From Ruminococcus sp. (GTDB taxonomy: Bacteria > Bacillota > Clostridia > Oscillospirales > Acutalibacteraceae), in NCBI GenBank assembly GCA_022511005.1, contig JAFLSJ010000009.1, forward strand, positions 1-36,798: a stretch of DNA of 36,798 bases, in the 5' to 3' direction. Position numbers and translations under genes: made by a program. The notes beneath the pieces are model-generated. The model searched no databases. It was not told the DNA's origin and worked only from the letters and a program-made list of their open reading frames with translations. Positions 1-7,808 of the stretch are shown here, one piece after another; position 1 is the first letter of the stretch; every line of letters begins with the position of its first letter.

Positions 1-58
1 ATTCGAACCCCAACAAACAGAGTCAGAGTCTGTCGTGCTACCGTTACACTATTCCTCA
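1..58 (-). tRNA. tRNA-Gln (anticodon CTG), 3' part cut by window edge
   Basis: The minus strand folds as the 5' two thirds of a tRNA. The acceptor 5' strand TGAGGAA starts at 58. A D arm GTGT/GCAC follows, then an anticodon stem ACAGA/TCTGT around the loop CTCTGAC, which gives anticodon CTG (Gln, codon CAG). The T arm begins TGGGG then TTCGAAT and runs off the window, so the 3' strands of the T and acceptor stems are not visible. A promoter sits about 30 bases upstream. Confidence 0.88.
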
Positions 59-87
59 TTGTATGCACATTGTGTGCAACGTTATTT

Positions 88-115
88 ATTATATAATATT
101 TTCCAAAAAAGTCAA
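88..115 (-). promoter_or_regulatory. Promoter of tRNA-Gln
   Basis: On the minus strand there is a -35 box TTGACT (110-115), a 16-base spacer and a perfect -10 box TATAAT (88-93), about 30 bases before the mature tRNA 5' end at 58. The short stretch between carries TGCACA-caa-TGTGCA, which can form a small hairpin. Confidence 0.75.
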
Positions 116-133
116 TAGCAAAAAGCAATTTTT

Positions 134-1138
134 TTAAAAGTTTTTCTTATTTCTGTCAATTGTTCTGACATCTCTGCCGAGAAAATCAAGTCTTATGGCA
201 CAGCCTACAAGCCTTGAAAGAAATCTTTGCGAGTAATTGCTTTCTATTTCCTTTAAGGTAAGATTGGTATTTATTATAACCGGTTTTCCCTGTAATAATC
301 TTGAATTGAATATATTATAAATTTCTGTAACAGAAAAATTATTCACAAATTCTGTTCCTAAATCGTCTATAATCAGCAAATCACACTCTAAAAGTGCATT
401 GAGTGTTTCTTCTTCGCTGTTATAATCGTTTGAAAAATGCTGTTTTTCAAGCTTTGACAAAATGGTAGGCGCTGAAACATAAATTACGCTATACCCTTTA
501 TTTATAACTTCATTAGCAATTGCAAGGCTTAAATGAGTTTTACCAAGTCCTGTTGCACCTCTTAGCAAAAGGCTTTTTGAATTAGCATTAAATCCATTTG
601 CATACTGAATACAGAAATTAAGAATTTTACTCATAATTTCATAGGGTGAGGAAGAATTTTCGCTAACATCCATATCATAATTTGACAGTGAGAAGCTTTC
701 AAATGTACAAAGTGAAAGAGGTGAGCTTGCGTTAATCTCATCACAGGTGCATTTAATCAAAGCATTTTTAAGGCAATCACAGACAACGGTTTTATTGTCC
801 TTTTCATAATATCCTGTATCATTACATTTTGTACAGGTATATTGCGGTTCTAAGGCATTTACGGGATATCCTTTTGAAATAAGTCTGCCTTTAAGCTCGT
901 CCTGCAAAGCAAGATTCTTCATTTTCAGCTTTCCCATTTCCTCATTTACGTCTTTTCCGTAAAAAACTGCTCTTGCCGCAGCTATTCCCGACGCTGATAT
1001 TTCCTTATTTATTCTTTCAATTTCAGGGTCGGCTTTATAAATTTCAGTCTGCTTTATTTCAGCGTCCTTTTCAGCATTTAATCTTCTGCTGTTTATTAAA
1101 TCCATTGCCTGAGTATATATTTGTTTACTGTAACTCAT
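134..1138 (-). CDS. DnaC/DnaI-type replicative helicase loader (AAA+ ATPase)
   Basis: The 334-residue protein has the layout of Gram-positive DnaI/DnaC loaders, which place the replicative helicase on DNA. The N-terminal helical part is followed by a cysteine cluster, C102-x2-C105 and C120-x-C122, that probably binds zinc. A AAA+ domain follows with Walker A GATGLGKT at 194-201 and Walker B LLIIDDLGTE. The arginine-rich end RLVGCAIRLDFLGRDVR resembles the sensor region of the family. The start is supported by GAGGTG seven bases upstream. It lies 12 bases after the DnaD-domain gene, so the two are surely co-transcribed; this pairing is typical of Clostridia and mirrors the DnaD/DnaI primosome of Bacillus. 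Confidence 0.9.
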   Translation of the reverse strand: MSYSKQIYTQAMDLINSRRLNAEKDAEIKQTEIYKADPEIERINKEISASGIAAARAVFYGKDVNEEMGKLKMKNLALQDELKGRLISKGYPVNALEPQYTCTKCNDTGYYEKDNKTVVCDCLKNALIKCTCDEINASSPLSLCTFESFSLSNYDMDVSENSSSPYEIMSKILNFCIQYANGFNANSKSLLLRGATGLGKTHLSLAIANEVINKGYSVIYVSAPTILSKLEKQHFSNDYNSEEETLNALLECDLLIIDDLGTEFVNNFSVTEIYNIFNSRLLQGKPVIINTNLTLKEIESNYSQRFLSRLVGCAIRLDFLGRDVRTIDRNKKNF

Positions 1139-1150
1139 ATAGCACCTCTA

Positions 1151-2218
1151 TCAGTTTTCATCAAAAAAGCTCATATTTTCAAGTTCGTTAATATCGTAAG
1201 ACGGCTTTTGCTCAAGCCGTGAAGCCTTTGGCTGTGATTTATTTTGAGAAGAAGTTTTAAACTGTTTAGGTTTATTTTCTATACCTGAAATACTCTTTAT
1301 GCCTTCATTATACCAGCGTTTTAAAATTCCGTCTATGTAAGAAAACTTCATCTCGCCTTTTGTATCAAGACATCTTTCGTATGCCTCTCTGAGCATTTCA
1401 TCGGAAAAATTCCATTCCGATACCCACTTTTTAGCATAAGCAAGCTGTTTTGTTGACGGAGTGCCTGCATTATGAATTCCAAATACAGATGAAACCTTTG
1501 AAAAATCAAGACTTGACTGACGAGCTTCGGTAATTTTATTTTCTGCGTCAAGCACCGTTTCTACGCCCTCATCTGCCCACTGAATTCCTATTCTTTCAAT
1601 TGTACGCAAGTTAGGTTTATTTATTGTTATGCAATACTGAACAAGCATCATTATTACAGGTGCTGACATTCCGCAGGTATCATATAAATATACTATGGTT
1701 GCCGTATCTGAATTTGATAAGGTTTTTCCTAATGACATTTGAATTTCATTGAGCAAGTCTACAAGTGTTTTATCTCTTGAAACAAGCTGAGCAATTAATG
1801 CATGGCTTGGCTTTTGAGCACGGGGCATTACGGTTTTTACAGGTTTTGTGGATATTACATTATTTGCGTTATTTGAATTATTTACGTTGCTTATATTATC
1901 ATCCTGATTTTCATTTCGGGAAACAGCAACCTCCGCTTTGCTTTCCGATAGCTTTTTATTTGAGGGTGAATATTCGTTATTATCAAATGATAAAATTCCT
2001 TCCTCTACCCAATACTTGAGATCGTCATTAACATCTTCTTTATGCATAGAAAGCGCCTGTCCGATTTCTTCATTTGTTAAATTTATATTATTATGAGCAA
2101 GCACATATAACAGCACTCTAAGCTGAGAAGCACTGCTAAGCTTAAGCTTTTCTTCCGCTACCTTTGTGGGGACGGGAAATATTGAACTCCAATTACCCAA
2201 ATTTATTTTAAACGACAT
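1151..2218 (-). CDS. DnaD-domain replication protein (DnaB/DnaD primosome family)
   Basis: The protein has about 355 residues. An N-terminal winged-helix-like part (roughly 1-80) precedes an Asn/Ser-rich linker (about 105-125). A DnaD-type C-terminal domain ends in the family's signature region, around FSYIDGILKRWYNEGIKS. Such proteins remodel origin DNA and recruit the helicase loader, whose gene follows directly. An in-frame ATG lies nine bases upstream (2227), but AGGATGA is well spaced only for the ATG at 2218, giving MSFKINLGNW. Two DnaD-like modules may be present (about 135-215 and 240-315), as in clostridial DnaD/phage-associated proteins. The exact Bacillus orthologue (DnaB or DnaD) cannot be decided by eye. 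Confidence 0.85.
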   Translation of the reverse strand: MSFKINLGNWSSIFPVPTKVAEEKLKLSSASQLRVLLYVLAHNNINLTNEEIGQALSMHKEDVNDDLKYWVEEGILSFDNNEYSPSNKKLSESKAEVAVSRNENQDDNISNVNNSNNANNVISTKPVKTVMPRAQKPSHALIAQLVSRDKTLVDLLNEIQMSLGKTLSNSDTATIVYLYDTCGMSAPVIMMLVQYCITINKPNLRTIERIGIQWADEGVETVLDAENKITEARQSSLDFSKVSSVFGIHNAGTPSTKQLAYAKKWVSEWNFSDEMLREAYERCLDTKGEMKFSYIDGILKRWYNEGIKSISGIENKPKQFKTSSQNKSQPKASRLEQKPSYDINELENMSFFDEN

Positions 2219-2428
2219 TAAAATCATCCTATCTTTTATTAATCTCAGTTTAGAGATTGAAAAGATTCATACTGAGGTTAGTAATAAATTATATATACAA
2301 TATAATATAACATAAACTTTCAAAAAACAACATAACATAAAAGAAAATTAAAATTTTTTTAGGACTTTATTTTATATGAATTATATGGTAATATACTAAT
2401 AAAGTTATTGAAAGGAAAGGTGATTGTT

Positions 2429-2680
2429 TTGACATATACATATATACCCCGCGGAGTATGTGCAAGAGAAATTCAGGTTGAAATTGAAGACGGTATTATT
2501 AAAAGTGCTGAATTTGCAGGAGGCTGCAACGGAAACACCCAGGGTATTTGCAAGCTTGTAGTGGGAATGGATGCAGAGGACGCTATTGAAAGACTTGAAG
2601 GCATTGATTGCAGAGGAAGAGGTACATCTTGTCCCGATCAGTTGGCAAATGCACTAAAGGAAGCATTAGAATTGGAATAA
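2429..2680 (+). CDS. Small TSCPD-domain protein (TIGR03905-like)
   Basis: This short cysteine-rich protein is about 83 residues. It contains GGCNGNTQGI near the middle and GRGTSCPDQLA near the end. The TSCPD motif defines a domain also found at the C terminus of some ribonucleotide reductases; the function of stand-alone copies is unknown. Two TTG starts are possible. I prefer 2429, because AAAGGTGATTG sits at the right distance and the product then begins MTYTYIPRG, close to other members. The upstream TTG (2408) would overlap the ribosome site. The gene is monocistronic. A palindromic repeat lies between its stop codon and the terminator at 2861. Confidence 0.85.
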   Translation: MTYTYIPRGVCAREIQVEIEDGIIKSAEFAGGCNGNTQGICKLVVGMDAEDAIERLEGIDCRGRGTSCPDQLANALKEALELE

Positions 2681-2696
2681 TTCATTTCATGTTTAA

Positions 2697-2852
2697 TACT
2701 AAACACTGATAAAAAGTGGATTGTATTTTCGAGAAGATTTTGTGTTGTACGCGAACTGTACCGCAGCAAGGCTGTCGCCTTGCGATGATACAGGACAAAG
2801 TACAATGCAAAATATTCCGAAAAGACTGTCTGTTTTTTATTAGTGTTTAGTA
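2697..2852 (+). repeat. Palindromic repeat element, copy 1 (TACTAA family)
   Basis: This is a 156-bp imperfect palindrome with ends TACTAAACACTGATAAAAA and, inverted, TACTAAACACTAATAAAAA. Further in, ATTTTGTGTTGTAC pairs with ATTTTGCATTGTAC, and the tip is GCAAGGC-tgtc-GCCTTGC. It is homologous to 33105-33257 in inverse orientation: both share ATTTTCGA, AGATTTTGTG, GGCTG/CGCC, GGAC, AGTACA, AAAATAT and GAAAAG in order. TAA flanks both ends and may be a target duplication. It carries no credible ORF and would form a long hairpin in the 3' UTR of the TSCPD mRNA. It could be a MITE-like element or a structured RNA. Confidence 0.8.
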
Positions 2853-2860
2853 TAAGTAAC

Positions 2861-2895
2861 AAAGCGGCATTGGTTTACAATGCCGCTTTTATTTT
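2861..2895. terminator. Bidirectional terminator hairpin
   Basis: AAGCGGCATTG-gttta-CAATGCCGCTT is followed on the plus strand by TTATTTTGTT. It closes the TSCPD transcript from the left. The hairpin starts directly after the stop codon of the small minus-strand gene at 2889, so it probably ends both convergent transcripts. Confidence 0.8.
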
Positions 2896-3041
2896 GTTCT
2901 TCCTATAACTATGTGTTTTTGTAAAAATGTCTTTATTTTTGAATACGTAAAAACTACTAATTTTTTGGAAATAAAATAAATCAGTATTCCTGCTATTGTT
3001 AGAAAAAATGCTATAATTACAACAAAAATAAATTCGTTCAA
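2889..3041 (-). CDS. Small single-span membrane protein, 50 residues
   Basis: I do not recognise a family. A perfect AGGAGG lies six bases before a TTG start. The frame encodes 50 residues: MNEFIFVV, then one hydrophobic span (about residues 4-24, rich in I, F, A and L), then a basic tail (SKK, YSKIK, LQKH, GRTK). This positive-inside pattern suggests an outward N terminus and a cytoplasmic C terminus. The stop runs straight into a terminator hairpin. It is the last gene of a minus-strand run after prfB and the mutase gene (92-base gap), so it may be co-transcribed with them. Support comes from the ribosome site, the membrane pattern and the terminator; conservation is untested. Confidence 0.6.
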   Translation of the reverse strand: MNEFIFVVIIAFFLTIAGILIYFISKKLVVFTYSKIKTFLQKHIVIGRTK

Positions 3042-3133
3042 AATAATCCTCCTAAAAATATGTTATACCATATTATATTAAAAGGATTTTAATTATATTG
3101 CTAAAATATGTCTTATTTATGCAAAAGAATAAA

Positions 3134-4345
3134 TCACTTTGAAAGGAAATAATCCATCATTGTAAAGCCTTTTTCAATGTAGTTACCTGTTGCTTTTGCC
3201 GTATCTTCGTTAAAGCTTTCTACTTTGCTGTCAAGCTCATCTTTACTGTTATAAATTAAATACGGTACGGGGGTTGATGTATGGGTTTGAATATTTAAAG
3301 GCGTTGGGTGGTCAGGGCATACAAGAACTGCAAAGTCATCATATGATTTCAAAAATTCAACTACAGGACCTAAAATTGTTTTATCAATAAGCTCAATCGC
3401 CTTGATTTTATTCTCTGCTTCTCCCCTGTGTCCACATTCATCGGGAGCTTCTACATGAACATATACAAAGTCCTGTCCCGATTTAAATTCTTCAATTGCA
3501 GCTTTGCATTTACCCTCAAAATTTGTATCAATATAACCTGTTGCATTTTCTACATCTACGCTTTTCATTTCTGCACAAATTGCAATACCTTTTAACAGGT
3601 CAACTGCCGAAATCATACTGCCTTTTTTGCCGAATTTACCCTCAAAGCTGTCAAGAAGAGGTTTTGTACCCTCTCCCCAAAACCAACAGGAATTTGCAGG
3701 ACGTTTACCCTCTGCAATTCTCTTTTGGTTTACAGGATGGTCTTTCAGCAAATCATAGCTTTTTTTCATTAAATCATAAAGCTCTGATGTATAATCGCCT
3801 GTGGGAACATACTCTTTTATCACTCTTCCGGGAATATCGTGAGGCGGAGTTAATGTACCGGGATGCGGGTTGCCCTTATCCCACACAAGACAATGACGGT
3901 ATGATACTCCGGGATAAAAGCGGAATGTATCATTACCTAACTTTTCCTGAACATAGTTTATAAGCTCTCTTGCTTCTTCTGTTGATATATCGCCGCCGCA
4001 ATAATCTACCATTTTTTTATCTTCATAGTTTTCTTCATCGGAAAGTGTTACAAGATTACATCTTAAAGTAACATCAGTATCCTTTAAATCAATTCCTATA
4101 CTTGCGGCCTCTAACGGTGAACGTCCGCTGTAATATTTAGCAGGCTCATAGCCTAATACGGAAAGGTTTGCAACATCACTTCCGGGCTTTAAGCCCTCTG
4201 CAACTGTCTTTACAATTCCTACCTCTGCTTTTGAGGCAAGCATATCCATATTCGGCTTATAGGCAAGCATCATCGGTGTTTTGCCACCTAACTTTTCTGA
4301 CGGTTCATCAGCCATACCGTCACATAACATAACAAAATATTTCAT
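3134..4345 (-). CDS. Cofactor-independent phosphoglycerate mutase, archaeal ApgM type
   Basis: The 403-residue protein belongs to the alkaline-phosphatase superfamily and matches the ApgM branch rather than the longer GpmI enzyme. Metal and catalytic sites are visible: MLCDGMADEP with Asp9, GSDVANLSVLGY with a likely nucleophilic Ser62, HVEAPDECGHRGE, VCPDHPTPL and HTSTPVPYLI. The expected reaction is 3-phosphoglycerate to 2-phosphoglycerate in glycolysis. A subset of this family has been proposed to be a homoserine kinase (TIGR02535); no thr genes are nearby to argue for that. It follows prfB by 25 bases and has AAGGA upstream of its ATG, so it is probably expressed from the prfB promoter. 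Confidence 0.85.
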   Translation of the reverse strand: MKYFVMLCDGMADEPSEKLGGKTPMMLAYKPNMDMLASKAEVGIVKTVAEGLKPGSDVANLSVLGYEPAKYYSGRSPLEAASIGIDLKDTDVTLRCNLVTLSDEENYEDKKMVDYCGGDISTEEARELINYVQEKLGNDTFRFYPGVSYRHCLVWDKGNPHPGTLTPPHDIPGRVIKEYVPTGDYTSELYDLMKKSYDLLKDHPVNQKRIAEGKRPANSCWFWGEGTKPLLDSFEGKFGKKGSMISAVDLLKGIAICAEMKSVDVENATGYIDTNFEGKCKAAIEEFKSGQDFVYVHVEAPDECGHRGEAENKIKAIELIDKTILGPVVEFLKSYDDFAVLVCPDHPTPLNIQTHTSTPVPYLIYNSKDELDSKVESFNEDTAKATGNYIEKGFTMMDYFLSK

Positions 4346-4370
4346 TCTATCAAGTCCTTATCATAATATA

Positions 4371-5492
4371 TTAGTTGCTCTCAATAGCACCTTGACTTGC
4401 TGCCTTTAAATATGCATTTATAAAGCCGTCAAGGTCGCCGTCCATTACTGCGTTAATGTTTCCTGATTCAAAGTTCGTTCTATGGTCTTTTACAAGAGTA
4501 TAGGGCATAAATACATAGCTTCTTATCTGACTGCCCCATGTAATTTCCTTTTGTACGCCTTTTATATCTTCTATTTTCTCAAGATGCTCACGCTCTTTGA
4601 TTTCCATAAGCTTTGACATAAGCATTTTCATAGCTACGTCACGGTTTTGGTACTGGCTTCTTTCAACCTGACTTGCTACTACGATTCCTGTGGGAATATG
4701 AGTAAGTCTTACGGCAGATGAGGTTTTATTTACCTTTTGTCCGCCTGCACCGCTTGCACGGTAAACATCCATTTTAATATCGTCAGGGTTAATATCTATT
4801 TTAATATTATCATCAATTTCCGGCATTACTTCCAGTGAAGAAAAGCTTGTATGACGTCTGCCTGCGCTGTCAAAGGGAGATACTCTAACAAGACGGTGTA
4901 CCCCTGCTTCGCTTTTTAGGTAGCCGTATGCATTTTCACCTTCAACCAGTAAAACTGCTGATTTGAGTCCTGCCTCGTCGCCGTCAAGATAATCTATCTC
5001 TTTCACCTTAAAGTTATGTGCTGTCGCCCACCTTGTATACATTCTGTAAAGCATTTCTGCCCAGTCCTGAGCTTCTGTTCCGCCTGAACCTGCGTGGAAT
5101 GTAAGAATAGCGTTATTTTTATCGTATTCGCCTGTGAGCAATGTCTGAAGTCTTTGCTTTGCAAGCTCTGTTTCTACATTTGTTACTTCTGTTTCAGCTT
5201 CCTCTAAAAGAGTTAAGTCCTCTTCTTCATTTGCCAGTTCAATTAATGCCTGTGCGTCTTCATAAGCTTCAACTAATTTATTATATGACTCAACCTTTTC
5301 TTTAAGTGAACCTGTCTTTTGGAGAATCTTTTGTGAATTTTCTACATTATCCCAAAATCCCGGTTCAGTTGCTTTTAACTCAAGCTGTTCTATCTCTGAC
5401 ATCATTGCTTTAAGACCCAAAGCATCGGCAAGGTCGTCAATATCAGGCTTTGACCCTTGAAGTCTTAAAAGTAATTCTTCGAATTGAACCAT
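4371..5492 (-). CDS. prfB: Peptide chain release factor 2
   Basis: RF2 ends translation at UGA and UAA codons. The 373-residue protein carries the stop-codon recognition tripeptide SPF at 205-207 and the peptidyl-hydrolysis motif GGQ at 250-252 within RASGAGGQKVNKTSSAVR. SPF rather than PAT marks it as RF2, not RF1. AGGAGAG stands seven bases before the ATG. The reading frame is open from this start, so the in-frame UGA frameshift that autoregulates RF2 in many bacteria is absent here. A consensus promoter lies at 5547-5575. The downstream mutase gene is 25 bases away. Confidence 0.97.
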   Translation of the reverse strand: MVQFEELLLRLQGSKPDIDDLADALGLKAMMSEIEQLELKATEPGFWDNVENSQKILQKTGSLKEKVESYNKLVEAYEDAQALIELANEEEDLTLLEEAETEVTNVETELAKQRLQTLLTGEYDKNNAILTFHAGSGGTEAQDWAEMLYRMYTRWATAHNFKVKEIDYLDGDEAGLKSAVLLVEGENAYGYLKSEAGVHRLVRVSPFDSAGRRHTSFSSLEVMPEIDDNIKIDINPDDIKMDVYRASGAGGQKVNKTSSAVRLTHIPTGIVVASQVERSQYQNRDVAMKMLMSKLMEIKEREHLEKIEDIKGVQKEITWGSQIRSYVFMPYTLVKDHRTNFESGNINAVMDGDLDGFINAYLKAASQGAIESN

Positions 5493-5546
5493 AAATTTCT
5501 CTCCTGTTTCTGAATATATTCTATATGAATTAAAAATCTAAATTTT

Positions 5547-5575
5547 ATTATATCAAATCAGTAAAAAAATGTAAA
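5547..5575 (-). promoter_or_regulatory. Promoter of prfB
   Basis: On the minus strand TTTACA (5570-5575), a 17-base spacer and a perfect TATAAT (5547-5552) precede the prfB start at 5492 by about 55 bases. It should drive prfB and the genes behind it. Confidence 0.75.
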
Positions 5576-5706
5576 CTGTTTTTTGGCTTATACGCCTTAT
5601 TTTAAGTTTGATAATTACTTTTTAAATACAATAATTCTTCTATGTAATTATAAAAAGTGTAAATTTATCTTTTTAACACATATTAAATTTGTATTTTTAT
5701 ATCTGA

Positions 5707-5735
5707 TTGATTTTTTTGCTATATCTTGTTATAAT
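5707..5735 (+). promoter_or_regulatory. Promoter of the zinc-ribbon/galU pair
   Basis: TTGATT (5707-5712), a 17-base spacer and TATAAT (5730-5735) lie 31 bases before the ATG at 5767. The predicted transcript has a short leader holding AAGGAG. Confidence 0.75.
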
Positions 5736-5766
5736 AGTAAAAATATATTATTTTAAGGAGTATTTT

Positions 5767-6780
5767 ATGGAATTCAACGGTTTAAAATGCCCTGCCTGCA
5801 ACACACCTCTTGAAAGTGATGATGATATTGTTGTTTGTCCTATTTGCGGTGCTCCTCATCACAGAGAGTGTTATGAGGAATCGGGTCATTGCTATTTTGA
5901 AGGCAAACATAAAGAAAACTTCGACTACGATGAATATATAAAAGAAAAAGAGGCTCAGAATCAATCTGCTCAGGAGTACGAAAACAGTTATGCTCAATCA
6001 AGTAAATGTCAAAAATGCGGAACTGTTAATCCACCGGCCGCTTTTTATTGCAACAAATGCGGTGCTCCTCTTAATTTTCAGCAGACAAGCTCGACTTATC
6101 AAAATCAAGGGGGTGCATCACCCTTTGGAATGGGTATCAGCTTTGACCCTATGGCAGGAATGAATCCCAAGGAAGAAATCGACGACGGCGTTACTGCCGG
6201 TGAAGCGGCAAAATATATTCAGACTAATACACCTTACTTTTTAAGAATATTTGCAAATATCAGAGATAACAACAAATCACGCTTTAATTTTTCAGCATTT
6301 TTATTTACAGGCGGTTATATGCTCTACCGCAAAATGTATAAATTAGGAACAATTTTTACAATTATTGTGGGAGGTCTTATTTTAGCCGCCCTTATAATTC
6401 AGACATTGCCTGTATTCGGTTGGTATGAAATTCTTGAAAGTGCATCAAAAAATATTGAAACTAACAGTATTATGGAATCTTCCAGACAGATTGTTGACAA
6501 TATTTCTCTGCTCCCATTTGAAAAACAAATAATTTTCTATTTACCGTTGATATTATCTTCATTAAGATTTCCGTTTATGATTATTGCAGGATGTATTACA
6601 AATAAAGCATACTTTAAAGATTGTATTAATAAAATTAAAAAAATAAAAACCGAAACTGAACTTAGTGAACAGGAAATAAATAAGAAAATTAAAGAAAAAG
6701 GCGGTTTGAATTTTAAAATTGCCGTTGTTGTATTTATTTGTTATATGTTTATCAATTATATTCCATACTTCTTTATTTAA
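5767..6780 (+). CDS. RING-like plus zinc-ribbon membrane protein with DUF2628-like region
   Basis: The 337-residue protein has three parts. The N-terminal RING-like module has C8-x2-C11, C24-x2-C27, H31-H32, C35 and H41-C42. A second zinc ribbon, C81-x2-C84 and C95-x2-C98, follows a Gln/Glu-rich linker. The C-terminal half is membrane-embedded, starting at RFNFSAFLFTGGYMLYRKMY, a DUF2628-type sequence, and has about three to five spans, the last near the C terminus. The start is ATG 5767 with AAGGAG seven bases upstream; a longer frame begins further upstream but lacks a ribosome site and overlaps the promoter. galU follows after 28 bases. The role is unknown. Prokaryotic RING-like domains need not be ubiquitin ligases. 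Confidence 0.8.
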   Translation: MEFNGLKCPACNTPLESDDDIVVCPICGAPHHRECYEESGHCYFEGKHKENFDYDEYIKEKEAQNQSAQEYENSYAQSSKCQKCGTVNPPAAFYCNKCGAPLNFQQTSSTYQNQGGASPFGMGISFDPMAGMNPKEEIDDGVTAGEAAKYIQTNTPYFLRIFANIRDNNKSRFNFSAFLFTGGYMLYRKMYKLGTIFTIIVGGLILAALIIQTLPVFGWYEILESASKNIETNSIMESSRQIVDNISLLPFEKQIIFYLPLILSSLRFPFMIIAGCITNKAYFKDCINKIKKIKTETELSEQEINKKIKEKGGLNFKIAVVVFICYMFINYIPYFFI

Positions 6781-6808
6781 TATAAAAATCTAAACAGGAG
6801 GAAAGTAA

Positions 6809-7681
6809 ATGAAAATTACCAAAGCAGTTATCCCTGCGGCTGGCTTCGGAACAAGAGTCTTGCCTGCTACAAAGGCTATGCCTAAGGAAATGTTCCCCGT
6901 TATTGACAAACCGACAATTCAATATATTGTAGAAGAAGCCGTTAATGCTGGAATTACAGATATTCTGATTATTACAAACAGAGGAAAAGGCATAATGGAG
7001 GATCATTTTGACCGTTCTCCAGAGCTTGAAGAAATACTCAAAAAAGGCAATAAAACAGATGCATTGGAAGATGTAAAAAATATAGCCGATATGGCCAATA
7101 TTACCTTTATAAGACAAAAGGAAATGAAAGGTCTGGGACATGCCGTATTAAGAGCGAAATCCTTTGTAGGCAACGAGCCCTTTGCAGTTATGTACGGAGA
7201 CGGAATTATCCACAGCAAAACTCCTGCTATAAAACAGCTTATTGACGTTTACGGTGAATTCGGCGAGGGTGTTTTAGGAGTTAAAAAAGTTGCTGAAAGT
7301 GAAATTCACAAGTACGGTTCTCTCAAAGTTGAGAACTTACACGACAATGTTTTTAAATGTACTGATATGATTGAAAAGCCTCAGACTAAGGAAGCAGTAT
7401 TATCCCTTTACTCCATTCTGGACAGATGTGTTCTCCCCCCTGAAATTTTTGAAATTCTGGAACGCACAAAACCGGGCATCGGCGGAGAAATCCAGCTTAC
7501 CGACGCAATGCGTGAGATTGCTGTTACAAAGGGTATGACAGCAGTTGAATTTGAGGGTAAAAGATACGATATGGGCAATAAGTTCGGTATTCTTCAAGCA
7601 TGCATTGAAATAGGTCTTGAACACCCTGAAACAAAAGAAAATTTGAAAGATTATATAAAGGAACTTGCAAAATTAATTTAA
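6809..7681 (+). CDS. galU: UTP-glucose-1-phosphate uridylyltransferase
   Basis: It makes UDP-glucose from glucose-1-phosphate and UTP for cell-surface polysaccharides and glycolipids. At 290 residues it has the usual bacterial GalU length. The nucleotide-binding signature AAGFGTRVLPATKAMPKEM sits near the N terminus (about 10-28). FAVMYGDGII carries the metal-binding Asp, and GEIQLTDAMREI is a typical GalU C-terminal motif. AGGAGG stands before the ATG. It shares a promoter with the zinc-ribbon gene 28 bases upstream and is closed by a strong terminator. Confidence 0.96.
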   Translation: MKITKAVIPAAGFGTRVLPATKAMPKEMFPVIDKPTIQYIVEEAVNAGITDILIITNRGKGIMEDHFDRSPELEEILKKGNKTDALEDVKNIADMANITFIRQKEMKGLGHAVLRAKSFVGNEPFAVMYGDGIIHSKTPAIKQLIDVYGEFGEGVLGVKKVAESEIHKYGSLKVENLHDNVFKCTDMIEKPQTKEAVLSLYSILDRCVLPPEIFEILERTKPGIGGEIQLTDAMREIAVTKGMTAVEFEGKRYDMGNKFGILQACIEIGLEHPETKENLKDYIKELAKLI

Positions 7682-7699
7682 CAGATGTATAATGCTTTT

Positions 7700-7740
7700 G
7701 GCAGAGAGGCTCGGATACGGCTTCTCTGCCTTTTTTGTTT
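7700..7740 (+). terminator. Terminator of the galU operon
   Basis: GGCAGAGA pairs with TCTCTGCC around a 14-base middle that adds further pairs, followed by TTTTTTGTTT. It lies 19 bases after the galU stop. Confidence 0.88.
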
Positions 7741-7808
7741 TTCTGACTGTATAAATAATTATTATGCAAGATAATCTATCTTATTTTAATATCAGAAACT
7801 TTTAGAAT

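Noticed and set aside
2638-2862. Minus-strand open frame of 74 codons across the first palindromic repeat
   Set aside because: It overlaps the TSCPD gene end and the repeat, has no ribosome site, and palindromes give open frames on both strands by accident.
3496-3963. 155-codon open frame antisense to the phosphoglycerate mutase gene
   Set aside because: Composition is that of the complement of a coding sequence, with no ribosome site; the mutase motifs on the other strand are decisive.
6773-7141. 122-codon open frame antisense to galU
   Set aside because: It is opposite the conserved GalU signature region, has no ribosome site and no recognisable domain.
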